The notes under the pieces: generated by a model
The model's database searches: none
What the model was told of the DNA's origin: nothing
The model's input: the letters and a program-made list of their open reading frames with translations, nothing else
Shown here: one piece after another, positions 54,850 through 64,000 of the stretch
Position numbering within the stretch: the stretch's first letter is position 1
Layout: the number at the start of each line of letters is the position of its first letter
Source: Theocolax elegans
Lineage: Eukaryota > Arthropoda > Insecta > Hymenoptera > Cerocephalidae
NCBI GenBank assembly: GCA_026168455.1
Contig: CM047429.1
Location: 37,060,066 to 37,124,065 of the forward strand
Direction of reading: 5' to 3'
Length of the DNA stretch: 64,000 bases
Position numbers and translations under genes: made by a program

Positions 54850-55559
54850 ATGGATCAGAACCGAGACCTGGAGGCAGGAGACGGTGTTGATATATCGTTG
54901 CCTCCGATCATTCTGCTGGGGGAAGACACTCCGACGTCGGGTGTTGCCGAAGAGGTCGTCAGAGTGGCCTCCGACTGTCTCGAGGTTCCCGTTGATGACC
55001 CACTCGCTGGATGTGACCAGTCCGTGCGGGAAATCGACGAGGTGCTCATCGAGATGGAAGGAACATCCCGGACCTCGTCGATTGATGTCCCGTCATTGGG
55101 TGATTCGACCCAGGTGGAGCAGATGGAGGTGGACGTACCTACGGTGTTAGCACTGGGGTCGTCCACCAATATCTACCCCGCCGACTACGTAGAAGATCTA
55201 CGCGAGGCAGAACGGGAGTTGACGATGGATGACTATGAGTCAGGAGTCCCAGCCAACCCCCAAGTGACGGATAGCCCGTGCTTGAGGGCGGGAGCTGTGT
55301 CCGTCATAGTCCCATCAACCGCAGGGAAACTCGATGTTGGGGTCGCGACCCTGACGGAACGAGCCAAGGCTGGACCATCGTCATCCGGTCCAGTCATTAC
55401 TAGAGGGCTCGTCCTCCGTCGATTGGTTCTTCTACCTTTCGATCGGTCGGTAGATCCGCCTAAATTGGCTTGTTTTAACTGCTGCGCGATGGACCACAGC
55501 TACCGGGAGTGCGCGGCCCCGCAATCGATATACTGTTTCAATTGCGGCCGCCGAGGGGT
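54850..55559 (+). pseudogene. Third ORF of gypsy copy 2, truncated
   Basis: Starts at the same ATG after the same splice acceptor (54809-54841) as copy 1. An in-frame deletion near 55220 removes 22 residues including the RRKKKK patch. The frame stays open through the CCHC knuckle (CFNCCAMDHSYREC) to the break at 55559 and then runs into unrelated DNA, stopping at 55623. About 43% of the protein is retained. Confidence 0.85.
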
Positions 55560-55849
55560 AAATACTTACTTTATTGAAGTTTTTCAGAGCTTCAAGATCG
55601 TGATTTTAGTTTTAAAAAAATAGCTCATCGGATATACTTTATTTTTAGGCTAACCATCAAATCTATTCTGATTCTGAAAAAAAAAGCAATACACTATGAA
55701 TTTAAATAAAATTTAAATATTTTTTAGCTGAAAGTTTAAAAAGTACGAAATGATACTTTTTAAATTTGTTAGAGAGAAAAAGGTGAAAAATCATTCTATT
55801 AAAGTGAAAACGGAGTTACTCTTAGGCGACCAGACTCTGAGTTTTGCCT
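55560..55849. other. Unassigned DNA between copy 2 and right inverted arm
   Basis: No recognised gene. Begins where gypsy similarity stops. It may be interior of the arm-flanked element, rearranged when the 3' part of copy 2 was lost. Confidence 0.45.
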
Positions 55850-56395
55850 GGGATCGATTGATTTTTCACTGTAACGAATTTAGAGAGTAATAATCTTACC
55901 TGATATAATAATTTTATTCTTTCTCTATTCTCAGCTTTGTTGTTTCATTCCGTCTACAGGTTCTCTCGACGTGATTGCAGTTAGTTCTCTCATCAGGAAG
56001 TAAAAGTTGTACTCCCCACGTAAAGAAATAAATCTGAAAAACATACCCCAAAGAATCAAGTTCAAAATTTAAAAAACTATAATCGAAACAATTTTTTTAA
56101 GTATGAATAAAAAACATATTTTTAACCTATTAAAATTTTAACTGTTTGTTTATTAAATTTATTAATTAAATTAACTTTTCATTTATTAAATTTATTTACG
56201 GGTCCTGCATAAAGCACATTTAAACAAGTAATTTAATTATACTTATCTGAATTTTGAATTGTTTTGATGATTAATTAACGATAACCTAACTTACGGATTT
56301 CTCCTCCAGTCCAGATGATTTTGATTGATTGAACCATGAAATGTAAAACATGCAAGATTTGACGTACCGCCGATAAAAATATTTTGCGATGTTGC
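55850..56395 (-). repeat. Right arm of large inverted repeat
   Basis: Uninterrupted reverse complement of 41483-41652 plus 42774-43150, ending GCGATGTTGC at 56395. The sequence outside (CATTTTTTTG...) differs from the left flank. Confidence 0.75.
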
Positions 56396-57050
56396 CATTT
56401 TTTTGTAAACGTTCGAACCTTCTACCCAAAGAATATGTTACCGTTGGGTGTACATGTAAGAATTTCAAATTTTCCTGGGGAGTGGGGATGTCTGTTTGAT
56501 TGATCTAATTTCGATTAATTGCACAGGTGTCTCTAAGAACGCGAAGTGAGAGATTTGAATTATTTGTTGTTAACCGTCTGTGATACAATTGATATTTCGT
56601 TATTTTACCGATTTGACTGCCTTTTGCTAAATATGTGTTATTGTGTATTAAATTATTTTGTGCTGTATTTAATTTATTTATTTATTTATTCAATTTTTTA
56701 AAAATCGATGTTGATTATGGACTGAACTACTATGGAAAGGTATAGATCACACATAACCTCAATTTCTGCACAAAATTAAATTTTTTTTAATAAATTTGCT
56801 TACTTTTGTTTTCAATTATAGTGCGACGCATCAGAGATGCTATTAATTATACGTTATATACGTTTATACTAATGACAAAATAGTAAGTAGTGCAAATAAT
56901 TTATAATGTAACACAATTGCTACAAAATTACTAATATGTATTAGAAGATGTTTTGAAAAATATTGTTATACTGATATTATTAATAAAGGTATAGCATGAA
57001 CAGGATGGAGGATATCCATTGAAACGTCGCCAAATAAAAAAATACATAGA
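56396..57050. other. No recognisable gene
   Basis: A+T-rich sequence with no protein motif or repeat that I could match within the window. Confidence 0.4.
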
Positions 57051-57051
57051 A

Positions 57052-57235
57052 TCCTGCGATGGCTCGGTCGGTAGGGCTCGTAATTTGGAGGTCCCAGGTT
57101 CGATTCCCGCCCCTGCCGATTGATACAAGCACCACTGGGGAATGTATTTTCAACAAGTGCTTTCTTCACCAGCACATCGCACGACCTCCGTCGCTGATAA
57201 GCACCGATTTGGGTCATAACAAAAGCAACGTTGTA
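57052..57235 (+). repeat. tRNA-derived SINE
   Basis: Head with RNA polymerase III boxes: A box TGGCTCGGTCGG (57060-57071) and B box GGTTCGATTCC (57097-57107). It is followed by a non-tRNA body (TTGATACAAGCACCACTGG onward) shared with 41300-41425. No cloverleaf closes beyond the B box, so it is not a functional tRNA gene. Confidence 0.8.
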
Positions 57236-57239
57236 TGAA

Positions 57240-57849
57240 TATAATATTAAGCTATATAAAATAACTACATTTTGATTAGTTTTAACATTATTATTTAGGA
57301 TATGCAATCTTTATTTAAAAGAGATGATTTACAGTTTATACTTTTTACTTCTCTTTTGAATAAGAATAAAATATTCAATGATTATTCTTTGAGGCGTTAG
57401 ATGTTAAGTATTAAAGCCTTAATTTACAACATTCAAGTATTAATTATCGAAAGTAGCGAAAATGTACATTTTTGGAGCAGGCAACTTCATCTCTTTGGTG
57501 CATCTCGAAGTCAGAGTATCGACCGAGAGACTTGAAAAGGCCGCCCTCCAAGTGCATAAGGCCGCCCTAGGCCCTCAGCTCCGCCAATTAGACTGTGAAA
57601 ATGCACTGCAGCCATCTTTTTCTCATCCCTCTATTCCTCCTACGTCTGTAAAGGGAGGCAAATTTAGCGTCACCAAGGTGATGAGTTAAAGAAAAATCGA
57701 GGGAAAAGTCAGTTCTATTGACGGTTAAGCGTTTAAGATTCAAATTTAAGTTTTACATTAATTCTGTTTTTATTCCAAATTTTGTTTAAATCCGAAATTG
57801 TATTATAGTTCAATTATTTCTAAATAAACGTGTAATATAGTTCAAGGAT
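57240..57849. other. No recognised gene
   Basis: A 75-codon plus-strand open stretch (57462-57689) includes VHLEVRVSTERLEKAALQVH and a similar AALGPQ repeat, but no family is recognised. The remainder is A+T-rich. Confidence 0.35.
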
Positions 57850-59040
57850 AAAAGTTGCGACGCTACTTTTCGTCGGCAGGAAATATAATTAAATTAAATT
57901 ATAAGCCGACGGAGGTTCCGTTAAAATGGTTATGATATCGCCGATTTGTATTTAATTAGGCGCCTGGCATTATTTAAAATAACAAGAATAATCACTTAAC
58001 CAAACTACTCGGCAACCCGGCAAATCTTCACCTCGACTCCTCGTCACAGAGGGAATCCCGACGGCTGACCACCTCGGAACCGGCGGCTTTTAGAGTAAAG
58101 GGAAAATTACTGAAATAACACTCACGAATTCAATAATATTCACAACTAACATTTATTGAAGATTTAAATCAAAAGATATTATAAGTTCCGGCACCGACAC
58201 AATATTAACGCGATCCGCGACCGACTCTCACACGTGCTCACACTCTCTCACACTCCGTCCGGCGGTATTTAAAAATATATAAATATTAATATAATTCGGC
58301 CGCCCCTCGGGCTAACCGTAAATCTTACTCTTAAAAAATCTTAAAAAAAAATGGCTACGTTGCCTCAAAATACTACTCGATATTCTCACGACTGACTTCT
58401 CGGACGATCAGGTAGCGAATCCTCGAGACCGGCTTCTTTATCCGACTCGCGGCGTGGCTTGATCCTCCCAAAATAAGGATTTTCCTCCCCACCCTATCGC
58501 TATCCTTCTCTATCTCTATCTATCGCGTAGTCAGCCTTGATCTTATTTCCGTCAAGGCCGATTATCCAATAATAGTGGTTTACGTCACCACCAACCTGTT
58601 AATTATTGGGTCGATCACGCAACCAATCATCCCCCACACTCGGAAGGCGCGCATTACAAATAAATAATTACCATATCGGTAACCCAGTCGGTGCTGCCGC
58701 CCCGTGCCTACCGGCTATGTAATTAATACTAACTATCCCGACTTACTCATACAATAATTAAAATTTTATTTCCGCACTATTTACAACTATATACAAATTG
58801 AGAAATTACTCTGTGTTTATCCTTCCTTATTTCAAGATTCAACAATCTCTCACTCAGTTGAGAGTGTTAATCTTGAATACAAATTATAAAAAAAAAGAAT
58901 AATCTTCACCACTTACAATTTTTTTTATGCCAAATTTTTTTTTACTACTGAATCGAGATCCTAGCTATTGGACCAAGAAGGTCCAGGCTAAAAACAAAAC
59001 ACAAATAAATAGAGTGTGATAAACCGACATTACACTTTTT
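57850..59040. other. CpG-rich LTR-like block, unidentified
   Basis: Clearly richer in G+C and CpG than its surroundings (57850-58740). It includes short hairpins (CGTCGGC/GCCGACG around 57870-57910; TGGACC/GGTCCA at 58970-58986; CTCTCAC...GTGAGAG-like arms near 58850). Its right edge coincides with truncation of the virus-like capsid gene at 59042. On the minus strand an AATAAA-like signal near 58150 follows a CpG-rich start region, as in an LTR. No matching second LTR or ends were found, so the identity is open. Confidence 0.4.
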
Positions 59041-59041
59041 A

Positions 59042-59290
59042 AACGAGGGTAACAAAATTACACGTGAATCATACACTAATGGTTTTTGTCTATTTGCCTT
59101 TGACTTGACACCTGACTTGTCAGCGAACGATCACACGCACTGGAACTTGATTAGACACGGTAACGTTGGATTAGACGTAAGATTCGATGATCCGTTGTAC
59201 ACAACCGTCAGTTGTATAATTTATGCTGAATTTGAAAACATATTAGAAATTGATGCGTCAAGACAAGTAATGGTCGATTTTAGCGGGTAA
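59042..59290 (+). pseudogene. C-terminal end of F54H12.2-like (putative viral capsid) protein
   Basis: About 82 codons in frame, ending at TAA 59288-59290. Contains CLFAFDLTPDLSANDHTHW and VSCIIYAEFENILEID, the ending I associate with the F54H12.2-like family, which is widespread in invertebrate genomes and often found with virus-like genes. The N-terminal majority is absent because unrelated DNA begins at about 59040. The capsid role is from memory of the family and its neighbours, not shown here. It is the first of a plus-strand cluster with a viral-type protease. Confidence 0.6.
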
Positions 59291-59377
59291 ATGATTTATA
59301 GATGGAGCAGTTTCACGGTTAATGTAAAATACAGCATCTATGCGAAACAGTACGAGTCGACTCTCTGGATCGTTACC

Positions 59378-59863
59378 ATGGATATAATCATCGACATTCA
59401 GTATTTAAAAGAAAAACAAGGTGTAGTAACTCCTAAGGAAGTTGCAATTGTTTCGGTGAACTATGATTTTAGTGGTCACTGGCTCGTTACACCTTCGATA
59501 GGTATCGACTAGTTAACTGACAATATAAGAAAACAAAATAACTGGTTAACGAACGATCGTCGCGGTATAGATTATTTCGAAGGTGAAGTGTCAAAAAAGA
59601 TTTTAATGAAAAGTTTGAAAGAAATTACAAAGAACGCGCGTACGATCTATACACGGGGTAAAGAAAAATGGTTATTTATACAGAAACTGACAGCTGGTGA
59701 AGTTATTAATTTGGAGTACGACAACGATTGTCCATCATTTCAAAATTTACTATGGAATGATAAATATTGTATCCATCGCGGATTAAAAAGATCATACTTA
59801 CAATATAGTTTTTCGATGAAAGGAGTGGTTAAACTAAAAAAAAAAAAGAAATACACCCATTGA
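59378..59863 (+). pseudogene. Conserved-looking ORF of unknown role, one in-frame stop
   Basis: Starts at ATGG 59378 (CC before it, good context) and runs 161 codons in one frame, broken by TAG at 59510-59512. Motifs: MDIIIDIQYLKEKQG, TPKEVAIVS, WLTNDRRGIDYFEGEVS, ARTIYTRGKEKW, CPSFQNLLW and CIHRGLK. The early Asp followed by later HR/CxxH blocks loosely recalls RNase H-fold exonucleases, but this is a guess. It ends in a long A run that may have shifted the true end. It lies between the capsid-like remnant and the protease, so it is probably from the same element. Confidence 0.5.
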
Positions 59864-59895
59864 GTTCGATTTTAGTGTACCAATACAACTTTGCG

Positions 59896-60417
59896 ATGAA
59901 CAGTTTGGAGATTCTGAAACATTTGTCCAGCATTCGGAATCACACATTGGGTGTATTCCCAGCAGATCAGATACCACAGGTGTGTACGAAACCGACGGCT
60001 TTTGTCTTCAATACTGATGATCATACGAAACCTGGTATGCATTGTGATGTAGTATACGTTGGTAAAAATAGAATCGGATATTACTTTGATAATTATGGAA
60101 ACCTTCCATTTGTACCATCGCATATTAATAGAATAAATAAAAACTGTAAGCGTTATCGTTGGAATTCGCAGCAACTGCTAAATGATTCATCCGACGTATG
60201 TCGACAATATTGTATTTTGCTTCTTCGCTATATGAGTAGGGGTGTTGGGTTACAGAAATTTCAAAAGCTTTTTTCTACTCATCTTTCAAAGAACGATGAT
60301 ACTGTAAGAAGACTCGTGCAATATAAAAATACTGATACAAGATTCGTGGATAATGGTAATGACGGATGCATCGTCAGATATTTACAAAAATCTAATTCCA
60401 AGATGTCTTCACTGTAA
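59896..60417 (+). CDS. Adenovirus-type (adenain-like) cysteine protease, virus-like element
   Basis: Intact frame of 173 residues from ATG 59896 to TAA. Hallmarks of the C5-type protease of adenoviruses and Polintons/Mavericks: GVFPADQIP, AFVFNTDDHTKPGMHC (His 49, usually followed by Trp), YYFDNYGNLP (acid Asp 65) and SSDVCRQYCILLL (nucleophile probably Cys 102; the Gly normally after it is Arg). In those viruses the enzyme cuts capsid and core precursors during maturation. Length is close to the usual 180-200. The substitutions near His and Cys and the broken neighbours suggest it is not under strong constraint, although it is still open. A ubiquitin-like-specific protease is the alternative. 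Confidence 0.65.
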   Translation: MNSLEILKHLSSIRNHTLGVFPADQIPQVCTKPTAFVFNTDDHTKPGMHCDVVYVGKNRIGYYFDNYGNLPFVPSHINRINKNCKRYRWNSQQLLNDSSDVCRQYCILLLRYMSRGVGLQKFQKLFSTHLSKNDDTVRRLVQYKNTDTRFVDNGNDGCIVRYLQKSNSKMSSL

Positions 60418-60501
60418 CATGTACGTGACTAATGGTCACGGGTTTAATGTGCCTTAGTGTATGCGACTTACCACCATCCTCGGAAATAATTCTCTCGTTA
60501 G

Positions 60502-60538
60502 TATAAAAGAGGTCGATAAGGTGTGAGCACCGTCAGTC
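60502..60538 (+). promoter_or_regulatory. TATA/initiator core promoter
   Basis: TATAAAAG at 60502-60509 and the arthropod initiator TCAGTC at 60533-60538, whose A is 33 bases from the first T of the TATA box. It lies 31 bases before the ATG of the next small ORF. No experimental support; spacing and sequence are close to consensus. Confidence 0.5.
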
Positions 60539-60568
60539 TCTTAAAGCTCAATATTATTAAGTTACCGT

Positions 60569-60715
60569 ATGACAATGATTAACAATCAATCAGACAATGA
60601 ACATACCAAGTCGTCCTACCAGCGACCATCATCGCAACAGTTACTAAGTCGTTTGTATTTGTTAAATAAATCATTTACTAAAAAATCCTTATTGGTCTGG
60701 AGTACAACGATTTAG
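60569..60715 (+). CDS. Small ORF behind the core promoter (48 residues)
   Basis: ATG at 60569, TAG at 60713-60715. Hydrophilic start (MTMINNQSDNEHTKSSYQRP), then SQQLLSRLYLLNKSF. No family recognised. It may be the 5' part of the coding relic at 60749-61224 separated by a frameshift. Supported only by its position after the promoter and inside the virus-like cluster. Confidence 0.35.
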   Translation: MTMINNQSDNEHTKSSYQRPSSQQLLSRLYLLNKSFTKKSLLVWSTTI

Positions 60716-60748
60716 AATAATATCATGTGTTTCCTCTGATCCGACTGC

Positions 60749-61224
60749 TAACTACAGATTTCATCGGTGTAGCCTTTTCAAAAAAAGGTTGGTCCGAGTT
60801 TTGCTTAATTCTGGAAGAAATTGACGGATATTTTCGAGGTCTTAAGGATGAACTATATGATCAAAAAGTTTACGATCATGGATGGATTTGAGATACACGC
60901 ATACATACAATGACAAGGTGATTGAGATTGAAGAAGATCATAGACCAATACACGGCCCTCCTGTAAAGCGATTTCGTCGTACCGTAGTTATGAAAAAAAT
61001 TACATTCGATAAATTGAAAAATGTGAGTACATGCATTAACGAACGTAACGTAATGTATTAATGAAAGATTAAAATATTTAAATAATTTATCGTCGTTTGT
61101 AACTGTTTTGACTTGGGAAACTATTAACTTTATACACAATAAAAATGTTAGTAAGCATTATGCTCAAAATACTCAATATACCGACAAAAATATTATAGAT
61201 AGCACATCTGACATTGACGATTAA
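60749..61224 (+). pseudogene. Unidentified ORF of the virus-like cluster, frameshifted twice
   Basis: About 155 codons readable in three frames: 60749-60890 (TDFIGVAFSKKGWSEFCLIL, EIDGYFRGLKDELYD), 60886-61045 (RYTHTYNDKVIEIEEDHRP, GPPVKRFRRTVVMKKITFDKL, a basic nuclear-signal-like patch) and 61045-61224 (INERLKYLNNLSSFVTVLTW to STSDIDD). The continuity of composition and motifs across the breaks argues for a former gene. No function recognised. Confidence 0.45.
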
Positions 61225-61252
61225 ATTTTCGATTCGATTTATTAAAAAATTA

Positions 61253-61386
61253 ATTAGGAGGTGTCTGCTAGTTTGAACAATGCGTTAAGTATGGATATAA
61301 TACGTTATATAATGTATGAAACAATGATGTTACATACTGAGGATATTCTAAAATTACTTAACGATAGAACATTTCATGATCAATAA
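61253..61386 (+). other. Short open segment after the virus-like cluster
   Basis: Open from about 61253 to TAA 61384-61386, with SLNNALSMDIIRYIMYETMM and LHTEDILKLLN; helix-forming. It could be the tail of another small gene of the same element. No family recognised. Confidence 0.3.
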
Positions 61387-63297
61387 TATATGGCGAACGT
61401 ATATATGTATAAAATATTGTAATCTACGTATCAATCATATTGTAAAAAAAATTGTAATAAACCAAATATTTAAAATATAATTACATTAACTTTTCTTAAC
61501 CTTTGCAGTCCGATTCCTTACCTTTGTGCCTTGTCATTATCAGTTTATTAATATTTTCTTTAACAGAGTAATTTAAATTGTGTATTTAAAAAAGCTGATT
61601 TTAGAGAAATACTTATAGTTAAAATTTTGTTTCAATATTTTTTTATACAATTAAGACTCCAATTAGTATATCACGTGATAAACAAGAGCAAACACATATG
61701 GTGGGAGCGTCTTAAATACTATTCGTCGTCAGCAATTTCGGATATTTCGATCTGGTAAGTCTACAACCATGAGTTAAAATAAGAGCAATCATCTGTGTAA
61801 CCCGTTACTGAGTAAAGAAAGAAATAATAAGAAAATTAGTATCAAATGCAAGTATGGAAACAGTTTACAGAAAAGATGTCTCCAGATACTTATATTCCAC
61901 CTAAGAAATATACCTATAAAAAAATAGAACAATTCGATAATAATGCACAAAATAAATGAAAATATTGATAGAATAAATCGCATATTTGCGTTTTACGCTG
62001 TCAGTAAGTCAGACCTAGACGGGTCATCTGCTAGATCAGCAAAAAAAATCGTGACTGTCCGAGTTGCTGTGACTGACTGCATGAGTCACGTTTGTTTTGG
62101 CGCGCTATAGTGTCCTCGTAAGTACGAATACTGTATCGATCATATATGAATTGTTAATGTGGGATTGATGTCGCATTTGTATGTATTTAATAATTATGCA
62201 ATCATATTTTTTCCATGCGGGCGGAATGTTTACGACGGTAAGTATTTATTGTATTCGCGTTAAACATAAATTAATATATTAAATTATTTAATAATTACAT
62301 GTATTGGTCATGTATCAAACATGTAAAATATATGTACGGCATGTATCAAGTTACATATAACGTACATGTTTTATAGATGCATCTCAGCTGAAAAAAGTAA
62401 GAATATATACATCGTTTATACACTACTTTAAAAATAAGAAATAAATTGTAACCAATTTTGAAGTCACATTTTTTCGTCATGCTGTTTTAAATATTCGCGG
62501 GTTTTATAGTTATCTCAATTACCAATTACTTGTACTTAGTTAATTATATAGTTATCTATATTATCGATCATTTTCTAGTCAATTTCATGTTTGAAATTTA
62601 AATGGTAATCAGTTGAATATTTGTGTCGTAGTCGAGTGTATCGTCCCATATACAATTTTATTGAATGTTTACATGTTTTTTTTCTTCGTGATGTTTTTTT
62701 TATTTATTTGATTTATTTAAAATATTAATTTATAAATTATTAAAAAATTTACTTGATTAAAATGAAGAAGAAGAAAAAGTGTGTCTTTGATTGCTTTATA
62801 ACTTCTGTGATTATTTTGTTAACTATTTATTTAATCTTATAAATGGTGGGAGAAGTTATCGTTCGTCCAGAATTAGTTAATAAAAAATAAGGCTTTATTG
62901 ATCTCCACCAACCATATATTTTTCTTGCCGACTTTTCAGACGTATTTTTTCCGTCCCCTTTCAAGGCAATAAAAAAGGCGCAGAGATGTTTATCACATTC
63001 TGGAGAAACAGTACTTCTCTCTCTCACATCGCATAAAAAAATTTTTCAATCGCAAAACCCTCCATTCAACATATTGAAAGAGAGGACCACCCCGAAGGGA
63101 GTCCTTTACACTAGTGAGACTCACAATGATGATTCAAAATATGAGGCGTTTTACTATTGGCAAGTTTGGATATTGTTTCTAAACATTGAATCAAACCAAA
63201 TTTATGTTTTTACACTTTATATAAGTTTAAAAAATTGTTTAGTAATATTAACACGCCACTTAAACGCCACTTTTATTGCTCCGTGTGTATAATCAAA
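61387..63297. other. No recognisable gene
   Basis: Mostly A+T-rich. A more CpG-containing stretch lies at 61980-62240, with a donor-like ACG|GTAAGT near 62238, which could be an exon edge or chance. Open stretches at 61789-61983 (-), 62827-63027 (-) and 63074-63292 (+) show no family features. Confidence 0.4.
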
Positions 63298-64000
63298 TTA
63301 GAAAAACAATATTGTTCCATATGTGAATCCAAATAAAACGTTACTTATTATATTGAAATTCCAATAATCTGACAAATAACAAAAATGTATTCTAGACCGG
63401 GTTTTTGTGAGCTATTAAGGCACCGCTCAATGAGAGTTAAAAAAATTTACAAAATTACGAAGATTTATACGATGGATCGATTTACCAATCACTTATCAAC
63501 GAAGGTTTTTTTAATAATACATGCAATATTATATTAATGTGGAATACGGATGGCGTTTTTTTGTATAAATCTTCAAAATTCAATATATGGCCTTTGTATT
63601 TAGTAATAAATGAGTTACCTTACTCAGAAAGATTTAAACAAGAAAACGTCATCTTTGCTGGGTTGTGGTTTGGTTTTTCAAAACCAATACCTAATTTATT
63701 TATTCCAATATTTGGCAACGATTTATATAATTTACACAAAGGAGTAGCTATTAAAATTACAGACTCTAACAATCAAAAAATTATTCGAGTAAAAATTATT
63801 TGTGGCACTTGCGATCTTCCGGTCAAATCACTGTTTCTAAATTTAAAACAGTTTAACGGTGATTACGGTTGTGTGGTATGTAAAATTCGTACAAAAAGAA
63901 TTAATAATGTTCAAACTTACCCTTTTAATGAAAATTTAGAATTAAGAACCACTGAAGAAACTATAAATTATATAAAAATGACACATGAAAGAAATAAGTC
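63298..64000 (+). pseudogene. En/Spm-like (TNP2-type) transposase, runs off window
   Basis: Cys pair QYCSICE at 63307, stops at about 63334 and 63373, then RPGFCELLRHRSMR. A frameshift in the A run at 63439-63445 leads into one open frame from 63456 to the window end: YEDLYDGSIYQSL, MWNTDGVFLYKSSKF, NIWPLYLVINELPYSERFK, NVIFAGLWFGFSKP, then KIICGTCDLPVKSLFLNLKQ and GDYGCVVCKI. This order (NTDG, WPLY, NELP, AGLW, then Cys pair) is typical of insect En/Spm/CACTA-related transposases. The continuation and ends lie outside. Confidence 0.75.

Larger units (their letters stand above)
43872..55559 (+). mobile_element. Gypsy family copy 2, 3'-truncated and inactivated
   Basis: Same family and orientation as copy 1: LTR, tRNA-Arg primer site, structured leader, gag, pol and start of the third ORF. 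Similarity ends abruptly at 55559 inside the third ORF (CCGCCGAGGGGT), so the rest of that ORF, the polypurine tract and the 3' LTR are gone. Stops, frameshifts and a lost RT catalytic Asp show it is dead and older than copy 1. Confidence 0.92.

Noticed and set aside
57060..57115. Possible tRNA gene (A and B boxes)
   Set aside because: No closing acceptor stem or complete cloverleaf, and the downstream body is shared with another copy, so it is a SINE.
61845..61960. Short ORF with SPDTYIPPKKYTYKKIEQFD
   Set aside because: Only 37 codons, no promoter or family match; a chance frame cannot be excluded.

Overview
The window looks like repeat-dense DNA from an insect, probably an ant or another hymenopteran. 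I infer this from its high A+T content, arthropod-type mobile elements (Ty3/gypsy, I/R1/Jockey-type LINE, Helitron, piggyBac, Tc1/mariner, En/Spm-like, a tRNA-derived SINE), a tRNA-Arg primer site and eukaryotic splice signals. I found no host housekeeping gene, rRNA, genuine tRNA or CRISPR array. Nearly every supportable feature is a mobile element, usually nested inside another. Element families are named from recognised protein motifs and not from any search.

Layout. 0.7-1.4 kb: Helitron Rep fragment (+). 1.45-4.9 kb: decayed Ty3/gypsy relic (-), with its reverse-transcriptase palm deleted and an AT-rich block inside its integrase. 5.9-9.1 kb: LINE (-) lacking its endonuclease, with one reading frame broken by two stops. 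11.1-16.3 kb: a three-level nest, in which a piggyBac relic (+) is split by a Tc1/mariner-like element (TA duplication, about 290-bp inverted ends) whose transposase (-) is split by a solo gypsy LTR (ACAT duplication).

16.4-29.7 kb: an apparently intact 13.3-kb Ty3/gypsy element ('copy 1', +) with 1087-bp LTRs (six differences by eye), CAAT target duplication, tRNA-Arg primer site, a 2.6-kb leader full of repeated stem-loop modules, gag, a textbook -1 frameshift signal (GGGAAAC plus hairpin), pol, and a third zinc-knuckle ORF behind a splice acceptor. 30.9-39.7 kb: a degenerate Helitron (-) with plausible A|TC...CTAG|T ends. 40.5-41.3 kb: foldback element. 41.5-56.4 kb: inverted repeat arms enclosing a broken DD(35)E transposase and a second, older, 3'-truncated and stop-riddled copy of the gypsy element ('copy 2', +).

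57.05-57.24 kb: tRNA-derived SINE. 57.85-59.04 kb: a CpG-rich unidentified block that cuts off a virus-like gene cluster at 59.04-61.39 kb (+): the C-terminus of an F54H12.2-like (putative capsid) protein, a broken ORF of unknown role, an intact adenovirus-type cysteine protease, a TATA/initiator promoter and further small ORFs. This looks like a Polinton/Maverick- or adintovirus-like remnant and is the most unusual content besides copy 1. The window ends inside an En/Spm-like transposase relic (63.3-64.0 kb).

How parts work together: in copy 1, Gag packages RNA, Gag-Pol arises by -1 slippage and supplies protease, RT/RNase H and integrase, and ORF3 is probably made from a spliced RNA using a donor in the LTR. 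All other elements look dead or immobile on their own.
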